Shown here: positions 5,240-6,088 of the stretch, in pieces | Position numbering within the stretch: position 1 is the first letter of the stretch | How the letters are laid out: the number at the start of each line of letters is the position of its first letter | DNA from: Methylovulum sp. | GTDB taxonomy: Bacteria; Pseudomonadota; Gammaproteobacteria; Methylococcales; Methylomonadaceae | Reading direction: 5' to 3' | Length of the DNA stretch: 6,088 bases | Assembly (NCBI GenBank): GCA_016919605.1 | Contig: JACXTQ010000108.1 | Span: 1 to 6,088 of the forward strand | Notes under the pieces: generated by a model | Told to the model about the DNA's origin: nothing | The model's input: only the letters and a program-made list of their open reading frames with translations | Databases searched by the model: none | Translations under genes and position numbers: made by a program

Positions 5240-6088
5240 ATGCTCAGTTACCGCCACGCTTTCCACGCCGGCAATTTTGCCGATGTCCTAAAACACACGG
5301 TTTTAGTACATATCCTTCGTTATCTTGGGCAAAAAGACAAAGCTTTTTGCTATATAGACACCCATGCCGGCCCTGGCGATTATGCGCTTAATAGCGAGTA
5401 TGCCTTAAAAAACCGTGAATTTGCCAACGGGATAGGCCGTTTATTACAGTGCGGGGACTTACCTCCTTGCATCGCCGATTACGTCCAGTTGGTCAAACAG
5501 GCCAACACGACCAATAGCCTTGTCCATTATCCCGGCTCACATGGGTTTGCCAGAACTTTACTGCGCCCACAAGACCGTTTGTGGTTGTACGAATTGCATC
5601 CGACCGAACAAAATAGCCTGCACAAGGCGGTCAATAAAGACCGCCGCGTGACCCTAGTGGAAGATGATGGCTTAAAACACGCCCCCGGTTTATTGCCGCC
5701 GCACGAAAGACGTGGCTTAGTCTTAATCGACCCGTCTTATGAATTGAAAAGTGATTACACACAAGTAGTCGAGACCTTGATAAAAATGCACAAACGCTTT
5801 GCCACTGGAACTTATGCGCTATGGTATCCGGTAGTCAGTCGGCGGCGTAACCAGTCATTGGAGCGCGATTTGCAACGCAGCGGCATTGGTAACATACACT
5901 TATTTGAGTTGGCTATCCAAGAAGATACCACTACCCCCGGCATGACCGCTTGCGGCATGATTGTCATCAATCCACCGTGGACACTGGCGGCGGACATGGA
6001 AGAAACCTTGCCTTGGCTGGCACAGACTTTGGGTGTGGAGGGGATGGGAAGCTATCGGCTGAAAACACTAACGGCGGAAAATGCCAGT
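5240..6088 (+). CDS. rlmJ: 23S rRNA (adenine(2030)-N6)-methyltransferase, 3' end beyond window
   Basis: RlmJ uses AdoMet to methylate N6 of A2030 in 23S rRNA (E. coli numbering), acting on rRNA before ribosome assembly is complete. The frame is open for 283 codons to the last base with no stop, so the 3' end lies outside. E. coli RlmJ has 280 residues, so little should be missing. The start MLSYRHAFHAGNFADVLKHT is the characteristic family N-terminus and fixes ATG 5240, although no Shine-Dalgarno site precedes it. THAGPGDY (41-48) is the AdoMet-binding loop. YPGS (97-100), YELHPTE (117-123), RRGLVLIDPSYELKSDY (157-173) and KRFATGTYALWYPVV (185-199) are family blocks. Asp164 of DPSY is the catalytic motif, at the same number as in E. 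coli, but reads DPSY instead of the DPPY of the E. coli enzyme. GMTACGMIVINPPW (234-247) follows. The gene stands apart from dapD and probably has its own promoter. Confidence 0.96.
   Translation, partial: MLSYRHAFHAGNFADVLKHTVLVHILRYLGQKDKAFCYIDTHAGPGDYALNSEYALKNREFANGIGRLLQCGDLPPCIADYVQLVKQANTTNSLVHYPGSHGFARTLLRPQDRLWLYELHPTEQNSLHKAVNKDRRVTLVEDDGLKHAPGLLPPHERRGLVLIDPSYELKSDYTQVVETLIKMHKRFATGTYALWYPVVSRRRNQSLERDLQRSGIGNIHLFELAIQEDTTTPGMTACGMIVINPPWTLAADMEETLPWLAQTLGVEGMGSYRLKTLTAENAS

Overview
The window comes from a Gram-negative bacterium, most likely a gammaproteobacterium. Three genes support this: a close homologue of the 23S rRNA methyltransferase RlmJ, a succinylase-type lysine/diaminopimelate pair (dapC, dapD), and an outer-membrane-type M48 lipoprotein protease. 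The sequence does not fix the genus. All recognised genes lie on the + strand. They form a chromosomal housekeeping segment separated by poorly conserved gaps, and no complete mobile element, CRISPR array, tRNA or rRNA is visible.

Layout. Positions 1-465 hold the C-terminal part of a predicted nucleotidyltransferase (polymerase-beta-like, COG3541 type) that enters from the left edge and carries a one-base frameshift near 117. A 399-base gap (466-864) follows with no convincing gene. Positions 865-1635 encode an unrecognised 256-residue protein with two ordered parts joined by a Pro/Ala-rich linker. Positions 1831-2610 encode a periplasmic M48 metalloprotease lipoprotein. Positions 2732-3934 (dapC) and 3946-4764 (dapD) form a two-gene operon for the middle steps of diaminopimelate synthesis, feeding peptidoglycan and lysine. 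Positions 5240-6088 are rlmJ, open to the right edge without a stop codon.

The 475-base gap between dapD and rlmJ is not empty. It starts with a strong hairpin just after dapD. It then holds a decayed fragment of a phospholipase D/cardiolipin synthase-like protein: an FNPF segment in one frame, then an HxK(x4)D...G..N motif in another, offset by what looks like a single lost base. Further weak matches to the same family may continue towards rlmJ. A perfect 8-bp inverted repeat around a consensus TTGACA box lies just upstream of a possible 27-codon ORF and rlmJ.

Apart from dapC and dapD, the neighbours share no obvious pathway. No new multi-gene system is visible. The two broken genes, the unrecognised two-part protein and the structured dapD-rlmJ gap are the parts most worth a second look.
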